64,000 nt of DNA from CF-162 sp040882565. GTDB taxonomy: Bacteria; Chloroflexota; Dehalococcoidia; SM23-28-2; RBG-16-64-32. Position 1 is the first letter of the stretch. Each line of letters begins with the position of its first letter. A model generated the notes under the pieces. That model did not search any database. It was not told where the DNA came from and was given only the letters and a program-made list of their open reading frames with translations. The translations under genes were made by a program, and so were the position numbers. Location of the stretch: the NCBI GenBank assembly GCA_040882565.1, contig JBBEAZ010000044.1:124001-188000 (forward strand). The letters are read 5' to 3'. Positions 26,203-34,444 of the stretch are shown in pieces.

Positions 26203-26627
26203 ACAGCGATTTTGACCCGGCTGCGGCACGAAGCGCAGCGACCGTACAGCTCAAGCCAGTGGCCTTCGATCTCGTACCCGGAAGCGTCAGCGACCTCCCT
26301 GAGGGCCCCGGCGACGGCGCACTGGTCCAGGTCCTGGACCGCACCGCACTCGGTGCAGACGAGGTGGTGGTGATGCCCCCGGCGCGAGACCAGGTAGCGC
26401 GGGCTGCCGTCCTCCATCAGCACACGGCAGACAACACCGAGATCGGTGAGAAGACGGAGTGTGCGGAAAAACGTAGCGCGGCCCGCCCCACGGCAACGCG
26501 TAGCCAGGTCATCCGCCGTGAACTGCTTCTGTTGTTGGAGGATGGCGGCGATGACAGCACGGCGGGATGGCGTGATGCGGTAGCCGCGCGCCTCCAGCTT
26601 CAGCGTGATGTCTTCTAGATCGGACAT
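26199..26627 (-). CDS. Fur-family metalloregulator (probably Zur)
   Basis: A 142-residue winged-helix repressor of the Fur family: DNA-binding part with RGYRITPSRRAVIAAIL and ATFFRTLRLLTDLGVV, metal-sensing segment RRGHHHHLVCTECG, and a second CASC pair giving a structural Cys4 zinc site. Because it heads the znu-like operon and a palindrome lies just upstream, it is likely the zinc-responsive Zur acting on its own promoter. Assignment as Zur and not Fur or Mur is inference from context. Confidence 0.88.
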   Translation of the reverse strand: MSDLEDITLKLEARGYRITPSRRAVIAAILQQQKQFTADDLATRCRGAGRATFFRTLRLLTDLGVVCRVLMEDGSPRYLVSRRGHHHHLVCTECGAVQDLDQCAVAGALREVADASGYEIEGHWLELYGRCASCRSRVKIAV

Positions 26628-26628
26628 T

Positions 26629-26657
26629 GATACCTCGTCTCAGTGAGACAAAGTATC
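26629..26657. promoter_or_regulatory. Palindromic operator of the fur/zur-znu operon
   Basis: GATAC-3-GTCTCA-G-TGAGAC-3-GTATC forms a perfect interrupted palindrome of 29 bp directly before the start of the Fur-family gene. Its position and symmetry fit the binding site of that regulator. Confidence 0.7.
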
Positions 26658-26697
26658 AAGACGGCACACTGGCTGTCAAGGCGCGTGGTTAAGCTGA

Positions 26698-27519
26698 CTA
26701 GTTCTCGGGCAGGTGTGCGTAAACGGCCCAGCCATCTTCCGGGCCATCGCTGATCGCGTCCGGGTCCTCGATGCTGATGCCGATACCGGTTGGCGTCGGC
26801 GTCGACTCCGGCAGGGCGACCAGCACCAGGCAGGCGCCGTCTTCTGGCGTGAACGTCTCGACCGGGAAGCGCTGGCTGTTGGCGCTGAACCAGACCTGGT
26901 ACACCTTGCCGTCAGGTGGCTGTGGCATACCGGCGCAGGTGATGATGCCCGCGCGCTGATCAGCGCTCCAGGCGTACTTGATGCTCATGTCCTCCGCGTC
27001 AGATGCGCCTTTCATCTCGATGTCCGTACCGGAGATGGCGACAGCGAGGATCGTGCCCTGGTCCTCGACGAGCTGGCTCACCTGCCCGACTTGCGCCCGC
27101 AGATCGCCGTTGGCGGCTTGGACTTGCGACTCGAGGTCACTGTTCTCGTCCCGCAGATCGTTCACCTGCGCCTGAAGGACGCCGGCGAACGCTAGCGCGG
27201 CAACGCTCGCCGTGCCGAACCCGAAGGCGGCCGTCCCCCACGAGAACCCGAGGCGCCGCAGCAAAGGAACTCTCGGTTCCGAGTGGATGCCTGCTGCTTC
27301 GCGACGAGCCACCGCCGTGATGCGATCGCCCAGTTGCGAGGACGCCTCCTCCATCGGTACCGAAAGCGCCAGGAGCGCCGCGGTGCGCTGGGCCTTCACC
27401 AGCTCCTCCCAGCACCGCAGGCAATCGGCGACATGTGCCTCCAACTGCGCTGCCTCTTCAGGCGCGACTGCACCGAGGGCGTAGGCGTCGATGATCTCGA
27501 GGACCTCGCTGCAGTCCAC
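26698..27519 (-). CDS. Membrane anti-sigma factor (RskA-like)
   Basis: A 273-residue protein. An N-terminal zinc-type anti-sigma domain carries HVADCLRCWEE (HxxxCxxC). A transmembrane segment lies near residues 94-114 (WGTAAFGFGTASVAALAFAG), followed by a coiled coil (VNDLRDENSDLESQVQ) and an extracytoplasmic RskA C-terminal domain (GKVYQVWFSANSQ). It would hold the adjacent ECF sigma factor inactive at the membrane until a signal triggers release. The GTG overlaps the sigma stop by one base, so the two are co-translated. Confidence 0.9.
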   Translation of the reverse strand: MDCSEVLEIIDAYALGAVAPEEAAQLEAHVADCLRCWEELVKAQRTAALLALSVPMEEASSQLGDRITAVARREAAGIHSEPRVPLLRRLGFSWGTAAFGFGTASVAALAFAGVLQAQVNDLRDENSDLESQVQAANGDLRAQVGQVSQLVEDQGTILAVAISGTDIEMKGASDAEDMSIKYAWSADQRAGIITCAGMPQPPDGKVYQVWFSANSQRFPVETFTPEDGACLVLVALPESTPTPTGIGISIEDPDAISDGPEDGWAVYAHLPEN

Positions 27520-28157
27520 TAGCGTCGCTCCAACCTGAACTCCGGCGTGAGCGCGGAGCGCAGCTTCTGCATGCCGAGGCGGATGCGGGTCTTGACGGTG
27601 CCAAGCGGCTGATCAAGCATCTCGGCGATTTCTTGCTGTGTGAAGCCACCGAAGTAGGCGAGTTCAATCGTCTTGCGCTGCTCCTCGGGCAGGTTGGACA
27701 GCGCGGTTAGGATGATGCGTCGCTGGTCGGCCAGCTCGGCGGACATAGCGGGGTCTTCGGTTTCCGGCGCCGGCACTTCGCGCTCCTGCTGCTCAGGCGA
27801 AGCCGTTTCGTGACGATAGCGGCGATTGCGCGAACGGATTTCGTCCACGGCGCGGTTACGCGACACTGAAGTCAGCCAGGTCGCAAAGCGGCCTCGGCTG
27901 GGCGTGTAACTCTCCGGCTTCCGCCAGAGCCTCAAAAATATCTCTTGCACCATATCCTCAGCGAGGTGCGGGTCTCGTAGCACTCGATATGTCGTCGAAT
28001 ACACGAGATTCCCATAGCGGGCAAAGAGCGTCCGAAAAGCTGCGAGATCTCGAAATTCGAGACGCTGCATCAGCTCCTCGTCGTTCAGGCTGCTATAGAG
28101 CCCCTCGTCTGGGAATACGTCAGGCGTCACTTGGGCAGATTCCCCTTCTGCAATCAT
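27519..28157 (-). CDS. ECF sigma factor (SigK-like)
   Basis: The 212-residue product has sigma region 2 (FRTLFARYGNLVYSTTYRVL, DMVQEIFLRLW, ATWLTSVSRNRAVDEIR) and region 4 (LPEEQRKTIELAYFGGFTQ, QPLGTVKTRIRLGMQKL), the layout of ECF factors paired with RskA-type anti-sigmas. The frame is open to GTG 28208; ATG 28157 is preferred because the extra residues are not part of the domain. It is followed directly by its anti-sigma gene. The regulon is unknown. Confidence 0.9.
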   Translation of the reverse strand: MIAEGESAQVTPDVFPDEGLYSSLNDEELMQRLEFRDLAAFRTLFARYGNLVYSTTYRVLRDPHLAEDMVQEIFLRLWRKPESYTPSRGRFATWLTSVSRNRAVDEIRSRNRRYRHETASPEQQEREVPAPETEDPAMSAELADQRRIILTALSNLPEEQRKTIELAYFGGFTQQEIAEMLDQPLGTVKTRIRLGMQKLRSALTPEFRLERR

Positions 28158-28254
28158 TCTAAGGCACGGTATCCGCTCCAAACAGAGGGCTAGGCGCTGG
28201 GGAGACACGGTAGATGTAAGCTACGTACGTGACGGTTGAACAGAGGAGCCACCC

Positions 28255-29067
28255 ATGACGTGGACTGACGCGCTCGGCCGATCTCTGGATCTGAAGCGAC
28301 CTCCCAGGCGCATCGTCTCGCTCGTCCCGAGTATCACGGAGACGCTCTTCGCCCTTGGACTAGAGAAGCAGATCGCCGGCGTGACCCGCTTCTGCGTCGA
28401 GCCCGCGGCAGGCGTCGCGGACAAGCCGAAGGTCGGCGGGACGAAGCAGGTTGACGTTGCGACCGTGAAGGCCCTGAAGCCCGACCTCGTCATCGCCAAC
28501 GTCGAAGAGAACGAGAAGGCGGACATTGATGCGCTCACCGAAGCCGGCCTTAACGTGTTCGTCACCTTCCCGCGGACCGTCGCGGGCGCCACTGTGATGA
28601 TGCGTACGCTCGCGGACATGACGGGCAAGACGGCCGCGCTAGCACCGATCGTCTCTAATATCCAGGCGCAGGCCGCACTGGCGAGGGGCAGGGACCGCGA
28701 CAGGCGACCCATCCGAGTCTTCTGCCCGATCTGGCGCAACCCCTGGATGACGATCGGCCCCGACACCTACATTCACGACTTTCTGGCAACCTGCAGCGCC
28801 GAGAACGTCTACGGCGACGCGAAGGAACGCTACCCAAAGATCGAACTGGCCGATGTCGCCGCACGCCAGCCAGACGTCGTAATCTTGCCGGACGAGCCGT
28901 ACAAGTTCTCGCGCAAGCATATCGCCGAAGTGGCAGCGGCCATCCCGCGGGTACCGGAGTCTCGTATCTACCTAATGGATGGCAAGGACATATGCTGGTA
29001 CGGACCGCGAATCGCCGAGGGCTTGCGACACGTACGGCACGTGCTCTGGGATGAATCGTCCTTGTGA
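28255..29067 (+). CDS. BtuF-like helical-backbone binding protein without signal peptide
   Basis: A 270-residue protein of the TroA-like/BtuF fold used by cobalamin and siderophore transporters: RRIVSLVPSITETLFALGL, AGVTRFCVEPA, VKALKPDLVIAN, and the long backbone helix. It has no signal peptide or lipobox, starting directly at MTWTDALGR, so it may be cytoplasmic. No ABC permease or ATPase is adjacent. GAGGAGCC precedes the ATG. Known relatives are often named cobalamin-binding; the ligand here is unproven. Confidence 0.8.
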   Translation: MTWTDALGRSLDLKRPPRRIVSLVPSITETLFALGLEKQIAGVTRFCVEPAAGVADKPKVGGTKQVDVATVKALKPDLVIANVEENEKADIDALTEAGLNVFVTFPRTVAGATVMMRTLADMTGKTAALAPIVSNIQAQAALARGRDRDRRPIRVFCPIWRNPWMTIGPDTYIHDFLATCSAENVYGDAKERYPKIELADVAARQPDVVILPDEPYKFSRKHIAEVAAAIPRVPESRIYLMDGKDICWYGPRIAEGLRHVRHVLWDESSL

Positions 29068-29124
29068 CCCCGTATCGGTTGATTTAAGCTTTATGTAGGG
29101 GAACGCTAGTTCCGCTCCCCAAAG

Positions 29125-30003
29125 GTGATCTGGTTGATCAACAACTTAAAAACAGTATTCCTCCTGACACTGCTTTCGGGCGTGTTCTTGGTGTTGGGCT
29201 ACATGCTCGGCGGCCAGGCGGGCCTCATCTTCGCCCTGATTTTCGCCGCCGCCATGAATATCGGCTCTTACTGGTTCTCCGACAAGCTCGCGCTGAAAAT
29301 GACGGGTGCCCGCGAGGCAACCCCGGACGCCGAGCCGCGGCTCCACCAAATCGTCGACCAGGCCGCCGCGCTGGCGAACATGCCGAAGCCGCGTGTCTAC
29401 ATCATTCAGAACGACTCGCCGAACGCCTTCGCCACCGGCCGCAACGAGAAGCACTCGGCTGTCGCGGCGACGACCGGCATCCTGAACATCCTCGACGACC
29501 GCGAGCTGCTGGCCGTGTTCGGTCACGAACTCGGCCACATCCGCAACCGTGACATCCTCGTCAACGCGATCGTCGCGACTGTAGCGACCGCCATCATGTT
29601 CATCGCGATGATGGCCCGCTGGTCGATGATCTTCGGCGGCTTCGGCGGCGGCCGCGACCGCGGAGGAGGCGCCATCGGCCTGATCGCGATGCTCGCGATG
29701 ATCATTCTCGCCCCGCTCGCCGCCACCGTGATCCGCATGGCCGTCTCGCGCCAGCGTGAATACGGCGCCGACGAAGCCGGCGCAGCGATCACCCACATGC
29801 CGCTCGCGCTGGCAAGCGCCCTCCAGAAACTGCAGGACTACAGCCAGGTGAAACCGATGCAAGTCAACCCGGCGCTGTCCCACCTCTTCATCGTGAATCC
29901 GCTGGGCAAGATCGACTTCGGCTCCCTCTTCAGCAGCCACCCGCCGACCGAGAAGCGAATCGCCAGGCTGAACGAAATCGCGCGCCGCACCGGCAACCTC
30001 TAA
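29125..30003 (+). CDS. htpX: Membrane zinc protease HtpX
   Basis: A 292-residue integral membrane M48 protease that removes misfolded membrane proteins. Two N-terminal membrane segments are followed by the zinc motif GHELGHIRNRD (HExxH near residue 134), two further hydrophobic segments, and the third ligand in REYGADEAG. Length matches HtpX. GTG start at 29125; no strong ribosome site is seen. Confidence 0.95.
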   Translation: MIWLINNLKTVFLLTLLSGVFLVLGYMLGGQAGLIFALIFAAAMNIGSYWFSDKLALKMTGAREATPDAEPRLHQIVDQAAALANMPKPRVYIIQNDSPNAFATGRNEKHSAVAATTGILNILDDRELLAVFGHELGHIRNRDILVNAIVATVATAIMFIAMMARWSMIFGGFGGGRDRGGGAIGLIAMLAMIILAPLAATVIRMAVSRQREYGADEAGAAITHMPLALASALQKLQDYSQVKPMQVNPALSHLFIVNPLGKIDFGSLFSSHPPTEKRIARLNEIARRTGNL

Positions 30004-30017
30004 GAGTTCAAGACGGG

Positions 30018-30045
30018 CGACGTCGGCCGCCTATGGCCGACGTCG
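30018..30045 (+). terminator. Hairpin after htpX
   Basis: CGACGTCGGCC and GGCCGACGTCG form a perfect 11-bp stem with a 6-nt loop, 15 nt after the htpX stop. The following T-run is poor (TTGGTT), so it may be a weak terminator or an mRNA-protecting hairpin. Confidence 0.6.
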
Positions 30046-30137
30046 TTGGTTACGCGCAGAATCTAGACAGACTACCTGTGGAGTCCTAGTCTTCTAGTGA
30101 GGGGAGTGGTTTGCGACCTGGCGAAAGGAGACCTCGG

Positions 30138-30638
30138 ATGCACAAGTTGATTCTGATGCTGTTGCTTCCCGCTGCACTCGTCCTCGCGCTCGCCGCCTGT
30201 GGCGACGACGATGACGATGGTGGCGATGACGGCGGCCAAACGGAGACTGACGCACCTGATGACGGAGGCGACGGACCGGTGGCAGTGACTCTACAGGAGT
30301 TCTCGGTAAACCCCTCGACGACCACCCACGCAGCGGGCTCGATCGAATTCGACATTAAGAACGAGGGCCCTGAAGACGTCCACGAGTTTGTCGTCCTCAA
30401 GACCGATCTCGCTGCCAATGCCCTACCGACTGCTGACGACGGCTCAGTGGACGAGGCAGGCGGAGGCATCGAGGTCGAAGGCGAGGTGGAGGATCTGACG
30501 GTCGGCGCGACTGCGACGCTGACCGTGGATCTCGAAACCGGGAAGTACGTGCTCATATGCAACATCGTCGAGGAAGAGGACGGCGACACTGTGGTGCACT
30601 ACCAGAACGGAATGCGCACGCAGTTCACCGTGGAATAA
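30138..30638 (+). CDS. Cupredoxin-like lipoprotein
   Basis: A 166-residue lipoprotein: leader ending LALAAC (lipobox), a very acidic Asp/Gly linker, then a beta-sandwich domain (VTLQEFSVNPSTTTHAAGSI, DVHEFVVLKTDL, TGKYVLICNIVEEEDGDTVV). The pattern HEF early, and one Cys and one His late, is that of plastocyanin/azurin-type folds, but the complete His-Cys-His-Met copper set is not obvious. AAAGGAGA precedes the ATG. It is a tandem paralogue of the gene at 30743. Confidence 0.75.
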   Translation: MHKLILMLLLPAALVLALAACGDDDDDGGDDGGQTETDAPDDGGDGPVAVTLQEFSVNPSTTTHAAGSIEFDIKNEGPEDVHEFVVLKTDLAANALPTADDGSVDEAGGGIEVEGEVEDLTVGATATLTVDLETGKYVLICNIVEEEDGDTVVHYQNGMRTQFTVE

Positions 30639-30660
30639 GCAGACGACTCAAGAGTCAGAC

Positions 30661-30684
30661 AGGGCCGCCCTCAAGGCGGCCCTT
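30661..30684 (+). terminator. Rho-independent-type terminator between lipoprotein genes
   Basis: AGGGCCGCC-CTCAA-GGCGGCCCT followed by T; a 9-bp perfect GC-rich stem with a 5-nt loop, 22 nt after the first lipoprotein stop. The T-tract is short. Confidence 0.7.
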
Positions 30685-30696
30685 AGTCATTGCGGC

Positions 30697-30705
30697 TGAT
30701 ATAAT
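30697..30705 (+). promoter_or_regulatory. Extended -10 promoter
   Basis: TGATATAAT is a consensus extended -10 element (TGnTATAAT). No -35 box is evident, as is usual for this class. It lies just after the terminator and 37 nt before the GTG of the second lipoprotein, so the two paralogues are transcribed separately. Confidence 0.65.
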
Positions 30706-30742
30706 CCAGCCGCACGCATATCGCATCCCGAAAGGAGCCCCC

Positions 30743-31186
30743 GTGAGGTTTCTCGTTCCCCTGGCCGCCATCTCCCTGGTGTTGCTAGCCGCGGCCTGCG
30801 GCGATGAAGGCGAAGGCGGTGACGTGGACGTCACGCTGCAAGAGTGGTCCGTCGAAACCAACAAGGAGTCGCTCCCGGAAGGCCCAATCAACCTCACCAT
30901 CAAAAACGACGGAGCACGCGAGCACGAGTTGGTTATCGTCCGCACGGATGTCGCCGTGGATGACCTACCGACGAAGGACGATGGCTCGTTCGACGAAGAC
31001 GCCGGCGGTGTCGATGTCGAACAGGAAATCGAAGAGATCGAGGACGGCGAGGAGACCGGCCGCACTTACACTCTCGACCCTGGTTCCTACGTCCTCCTCT
31101 GCAACATCGTCGAGAACATTGACGGCACCGAGACCTCGCACTTCGAACAAGGGATGCGCACGGCGTTCACGATCACGAAAGAGTAG
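30743..31186 (+). CDS. Cupredoxin-like lipoprotein (paralogue)
   Basis: A 147-residue lipoprotein with leader LVPLAAISLVLLAAAC and a domain parallel to the gene at 30138: VTLQEWSVETNKESLPEG, REHELVIVRTD, GSYVLLCNIVENIDGTETSH, FEQGMRTAF. Both end with a CNIVE...H...GMRT motif that could supply Cys, His and Met ligands to a metal. That is a sequence-based guess. AAAGGAG precedes the GTG. Confidence 0.75.
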   Translation: MRFLVPLAAISLVLLAAACGDEGEGGDVDVTLQEWSVETNKESLPEGPINLTIKNDGAREHELVIVRTDVAVDDLPTKDDGSFDEDAGGVDVEQEIEEIEDGEETGRTYTLDPGSYVLLCNIVENIDGTETSHFEQGMRTAFTITKE

Positions 31187-31199
31187 CGAGCCGGGCGCG

Positions 31200-31205
31200 T
31201 ATACT
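31200..31205 (+). promoter_or_regulatory. -10 box of the MerR-DUF433 gene
   Basis: TATACT lies 9 nt before the ATG at 31215 (3 nt before the ATG at 31209), again implying a leaderless message. Confidence 0.4.
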
Positions 31206-31214
31206 GATATGACA

Positions 31215-31880
31215 ATGGCAGAGATACTGGCGTTCAATGTCCACCAGGCTTCGAGGCTCACGAGGCTGAGCCTCCGACAACTGGGTTACTGGGATGAGAC
31301 CGGCTTCTTCAGGCCGACGTTGCTGGGACCGGGAACGGCCACACCCTTCTCGAAGGTGTACAGCTTCAAGGACATCGTCGGGCTCCGTGCCCTAGCGCAG
31401 ATGCGGAAGGAGTACGGAATCCCCCTGCAACAACTGAGACTTGTGGGATCTTACCTGGGCACCCGTTACGATGAGCCCTGGTCGGCGCTGACGTTCTACA
31501 TCGTCGGTCGCCAAGTCTACTATCAGAGCGAAGCGGCCATTGAGTCAGCGGATGCCAAGCATCAGACAGTAATGCCGTTCGCGATGAACAGAATCGAAGC
31601 CGAGGTGAGACACGAGACGGATAGTCTGCTCAAGAGGCGGCCGTCTGACTACGGACGCATAGAACGAAACCGGAACATAGCGCAAAACCGACCCGTATTG
31701 AGAGGGACGAGGACCCCCACCGCAGCGATATCGTCCTTGCACGCTAGGGGAATCCGACAAGACAGGATACTTCAGGAATATCCGAGGCTGACGGTCAAGG
31801 ATGTTCGTGCTGCGATCGCTTACGAGGCCAAGCGGTCAACGATTAGCCACGGACGAACGCGCGCGACCAAGAGCGCGTAG
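31215..31880 (+). CDS. MerR-like HTH plus DUF433 antitoxin
   Basis: The 221-residue product has an N-terminal MerR-type winged helix (FNVHQASRLTRLSLRQLGYWDETGF, YSFKDIVGLRALAQMRKEYG) and a C-terminal DUF433 domain (PVLRGTRTPTAAISSLHARG, LQEYPRLTVKDVRAAIAYEA). DUF433 proteins are commonly antitoxins for DUF5615 PIN-like proteins, and one follows 2 nt downstream. ATG at 31209 is possible; the -10 box favours 31215. A long antisense-like reading upstream from 30804 is not used. Confidence 0.82.
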   Translation: MAEILAFNVHQASRLTRLSLRQLGYWDETGFFRPTLLGPGTATPFSKVYSFKDIVGLRALAQMRKEYGIPLQQLRLVGSYLGTRYDEPWSALTFYIVGRQVYYQSEAAIESADAKHQTVMPFAMNRIEAEVRHETDSLLKRRPSDYGRIERNRNIAQNRPVLRGTRTPTAAISSLHARGIRQDRILQEYPRLTVKDVRAAIAYEAKRSTISHGRTRATKSA

Positions 31881-31882
31881 CG

Positions 31883-32269
31883 TTGTGGTTTCTGACCGAC
31901 GAGGACGTACCGGACTCAGTCGGCGGGTTTCTCAGTGACCGAGGCCACGACGTACTAAGGGCGAGGAACCACTTTCTGCCGGGTACAGAAGATGCGGTGA
32001 TAGCCCGAGCCGCCAGCGAACAGGGCCTCACGGTCGTAACTTGGAACCTGCGGCATTTCCGGGCGCTTGCGAAGCGGCGACGGTCCAGCGGTCAACTCAT
32101 ATATCCCGGAATGAGCCTCGTGGTGTTCAGTTGCGAGCATTCAGATGGGCTGACGCGCATTGAGAAGGTGATAGAAGAAATCGAAGCGAGCATGCTGATT
32201 CGACTCGCGCGAGGCGAGACGCGTGTCATCTTCGAAGTGGGTAAGGCGGTCCTCCGAATCGAGGATTAG
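31883..32269 (+). CDS. DUF5615 PIN-like toxin
   Basis: A 128-residue PIN-like protein with FLTDEDVPDSVGGFL at the start (acidic pocket), GTEDAVIARAASEQGLTVVTWN (second acidic site with TWN in place of the usual TxD) and a helical C-terminus. Start is TTG at 31883. With the DUF433 protein it forms a predicted toxin-antitoxin pair. RNase activity is inferred from fold only. The 3' end overlaps the convergent SsuE-like gene by 4 nt. Confidence 0.75.
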   Translation: MWFLTDEDVPDSVGGFLSDRGHDVLRARNHFLPGTEDAVIARAASEQGLTVVTWNLRHFRALAKRRRSSGQLIYPGMSLVVFSCEHSDGLTRIEKVIEEIEASMLIRLARGETRVIFEVGKAVLRIED

Positions 32270-32832
32270 ATCGGCCCCTGTCTGGCAACGGCGATGGCCG
32301 CGTGCGCGGCTGCGCGCAGGCGCTCCACCAGATCTGCCGACGGCTCTCCGTTAGCGAACTCAGCATCCGTAGCGTAGATGGACGCCAGCGAGACCCCCTC
32401 AAGGCTCGCGAAGAGCGGACGCAATCCATACTCCGGCGATAGCGCGTGCTGAGCGGCGATCCCGGTTTGGATCCCAAGGCAGACCTTTCCGGCGAGGTGC
32501 GCCTGGGGCATGAGATCAAAGAAGCACTTAAGGACGCCCGTGTAGAGCGCCCGGTACGTCGGCGAAGCCGCAATCACGATCCTCGCCTCACCCACTGCGT
32601 CGATCGCTTCGTCAACGTCCGGCGCGTGGCTGCGGGCGGCCAGCGCATCAGCCGACATTTCCGCGACGTCGATGAGTCGCGTCGCACACCCCAGTTGCTC
32701 CAGCTCGGCCAGCATCAGTTCACCGAGAACCTTCGACTTGGACGGCGCACGCGGGCTGCCTGAGATCGCGACAGCAAGCATGCCCTGCCGAGGGCGTGCA
32801 ACGACTTGCGTCTGTTCGAGCGGGGTGGTCAT
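32266..32832 (-). CDS. NADPH-dependent FMN reductase (SsuE-like)
   Basis: A 188-residue flavodoxin-fold reductase with the FMN phosphate loop AISGSPRAPSKSKVL and the segment ASPTYRALYTGVLKCFFDLM, as in SsuE/MsuE. It would supply reduced FMN to the monooxygenase encoded 6 nt upstream. AGGA precedes the ATG. Confidence 0.88.
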   Translation of the reverse strand: MTTPLEQTQVVARPRQGMLAVAISGSPRAPSKSKVLGELMLAELEQLGCATRLIDVAEMSADALAARSHAPDVDEAIDAVGEARIVIAASPTYRALYTGVLKCFFDLMPQAHLAGKVCLGIQTGIAAQHALSPEYGLRPLFASLEGVSLASIYATDAEFANGEPSADLVERLRAAAHAAIAVARQGPI

Positions 32833-32838
32833 TTCGTC

Positions 32839-33921
32839 CTAAGCGGTGGCGGTGACGACGGAAGTCGTCGTCCGGCCGGCGAAGTGTGGCATCACGTAGC
32901 GGCCAAAGCGCTCGGCTTCCTCGAGGTGCGGGTAGCCCGAGTGGATGAACGTGTCGATGCCGAGGTCGACGTACTCCTGGAGGCATCTTGCGACGCTCTC
33001 TCCCGAGCCGACGAGCGCTGTCCCGACACCCAGCCGCGCCTTGCCAATCCCCGCCCACAGGTGATCCGTAACCCAGTTGCCTTCAGCCGCCGCCACCAGT
33101 TCGCGCTGACGCCTCTCGCCTTCCGAGTCTCCGCCGGCGTGGTGCTTGGTGATCATCTCCTGGAAACGCTCGGGCACCTCGGTGATCAGCGCCTCAGCGG
33201 CTGCTCGCGCTTCTTCGTCGGTCTCACGAACGACGACGTGGATCCGCAGGCCAAACCGCAGCGTTCGCCCAACGTCAGCCGCGCGCTGCTTCATGTCCTC
33301 GATCCGCTCGCGGACCATCTCGACAGTCTCGCCCCAGAGCAGGTAAATGTCCGAGTCTTCAGCGCCAACCTTCTTCGCAGCATCCGACGCGCCGCCGAAG
33401 TAGAAGGGGGGATACGGTTTCTGGTAGGGACGCGGGAAGACGTTTCCCCCCTCCACCTTGTAGTACTTCCCGTCGTGGTCCCACTTCTTGTCGTTGGCCC
33501 AGGCCTTGCGCACGACCTGCATGAACTCCTGCGTGCGATCGTACCGTTCGTCGTGATCGAGGAAATCGCCGTCTGCTGCCAGTTCCGCCGGAAAGCCGCC
33601 GGTAACGACGTTGATCATGACTCGGCCCTGGAGTGCGTTGTCGAGTGTGTTTGACATCTTGGCAGCGAGGTTCGGGGCGACGAAGCCTGGCCGCATCGCG
33701 ACAAGGAAGCGCAGCCGCTCCGTGCGGGCGCCGACGAGACCGGCCACAAGCCACGCGTCCTGACAGGTCGTCCCGACCGGGATCAGCGCAAAGTTGAAGC
33801 CGGCATTCTCGGCGGCCTTCGCGACGTCAACGAGGTAGTCGAGGGTCGGCTCCCGTGTCGGCGGGCCGATCACTTCCGCGTCGCCCATGCTGGGCAAGAA
33901 CCAGCCGAAGTCAATCGCCAT
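32839..33921 (-). CDS. ssuD: FMNH2-dependent alkanesulfonate monooxygenase (SsuD-like)
   Basis: A 360-residue bacterial-luciferase-fold enzyme close to SsuD: FGWFLPSMGD, FNFALIPVGTTCQDAWLVAG (with the Cys seen near residue 54 in SsuD), RPGFVAPNLAAKMSNTLDN, RVMINVVTGG, YDRTQEFMQVVRKAW. It releases sulfite from alkanesulfonates using reduced FMN. It lies between a peroxiredoxin gene (3 nt upstream) and the SsuE-like reductase, so the three form an operon for organosulfur use. Confidence 0.9.
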   Translation of the reverse strand: MAIDFGWFLPSMGDAEVIGPPTREPTLDYLVDVAKAAENAGFNFALIPVGTTCQDAWLVAGLVGARTERLRFLVAMRPGFVAPNLAAKMSNTLDNALQGRVMINVVTGGFPAELAADGDFLDHDERYDRTQEFMQVVRKAWANDKKWDHDGKYYKVEGGNVFPRPYQKPYPPFYFGGASDAAKKVGAEDSDIYLLWGETVEMVRERIEDMKQRAADVGRTLRFGLRIHVVVRETDEEARAAAEALITEVPERFQEMITKHHAGGDSEGERRQRELVAAAEGNWVTDHLWAGIGKARLGVGTALVGSGESVARCLQEYVDLGIDTFIHSGYPHLEEAERFGRYVMPHFAGRTTTSVVTATA

Positions 33922-33924
33922 GCG

Positions 33925-34398
33925 CTATGACGCTCCGAGCGCAATCGAGCAGGGGGTCAGGTCGGGCACTTCGATGATCGGGTTGACGTTGATGTAGGCG
34001 ACCTTCCCGTTCTTGTCGATACCGATGACCGCGCGTTCAGCAACGCCGTTCGGTAGGAGGACGCCGTATCTCTCCGCGACGGCGCCGTGCGGATAGAAGT
34101 CGCTGAGGATCGGGAAATCGATGCCAAGCTGATTTACCCAAGCGTTGAGCGCCCAGCGACCGTCGACACTGGCACCGACGACTACTGTGTCATCACCGAA
34201 CATCGACTTCTGCTCCTGGATCCGCGGCATCTGCAAGGAGCAAACGGCTGAAAACGCCGATGGAAAGAAATTGATCACGACGTTGTGGCCGCGCTGTTCG
34301 CTCAGCTTGAAGTCGGTGGTGCCTGTGCCTTTGAGCTGAAAGTCCGGGGCGTCATCGCCAACCTTCAGCGTGCGGGTTTCGTTCTTGCCTTCGGCCAT
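33925..34398 (-). CDS. Peroxiredoxin (AhpC/TSA, AhpE-like)
   Basis: A 157-residue thiol peroxidase. The peroxidatic cysteine is in FFPSAFSAVCSLQMPRIQEQ near residue 50, with DFQLKGTG before it and the arginine-bearing ERAVIGIDKNGKVAY after. A second Cys near the C-terminus (LTPCSIAL) may resolve the disulfide. AAGGAGGAAAA precedes the ATG, which sets the start. Operon with ssuD suggests protection from peroxide made by the flavin enzymes. Confidence 0.9.
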   Translation of the reverse strand: MAEGKNETRTLKVGDDAPDFQLKGTGTTDFKLSEQRGHNVVINFFPSAFSAVCSLQMPRIQEQKSMFGDDTVVVGASVDGRWALNAWVNQLGIDFPILSDFYPHGAVAERYGVLLPNGVAERAVIGIDKNGKVAYINVNPIIEVPDLTPCSIALGAS

Positions 34399-34444
34399 TT
34401 TTCCTCCTTCGGCCCGCCATTGGGCGGCGGATACTGATGATACC

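Noticed and set aside
30804..31208. Upstream extension of the MerR-DUF433 ORF
   Set aside because: Overlaps the cupredoxin-like lipoprotein in another frame; the real start follows the -10 box at 31200.
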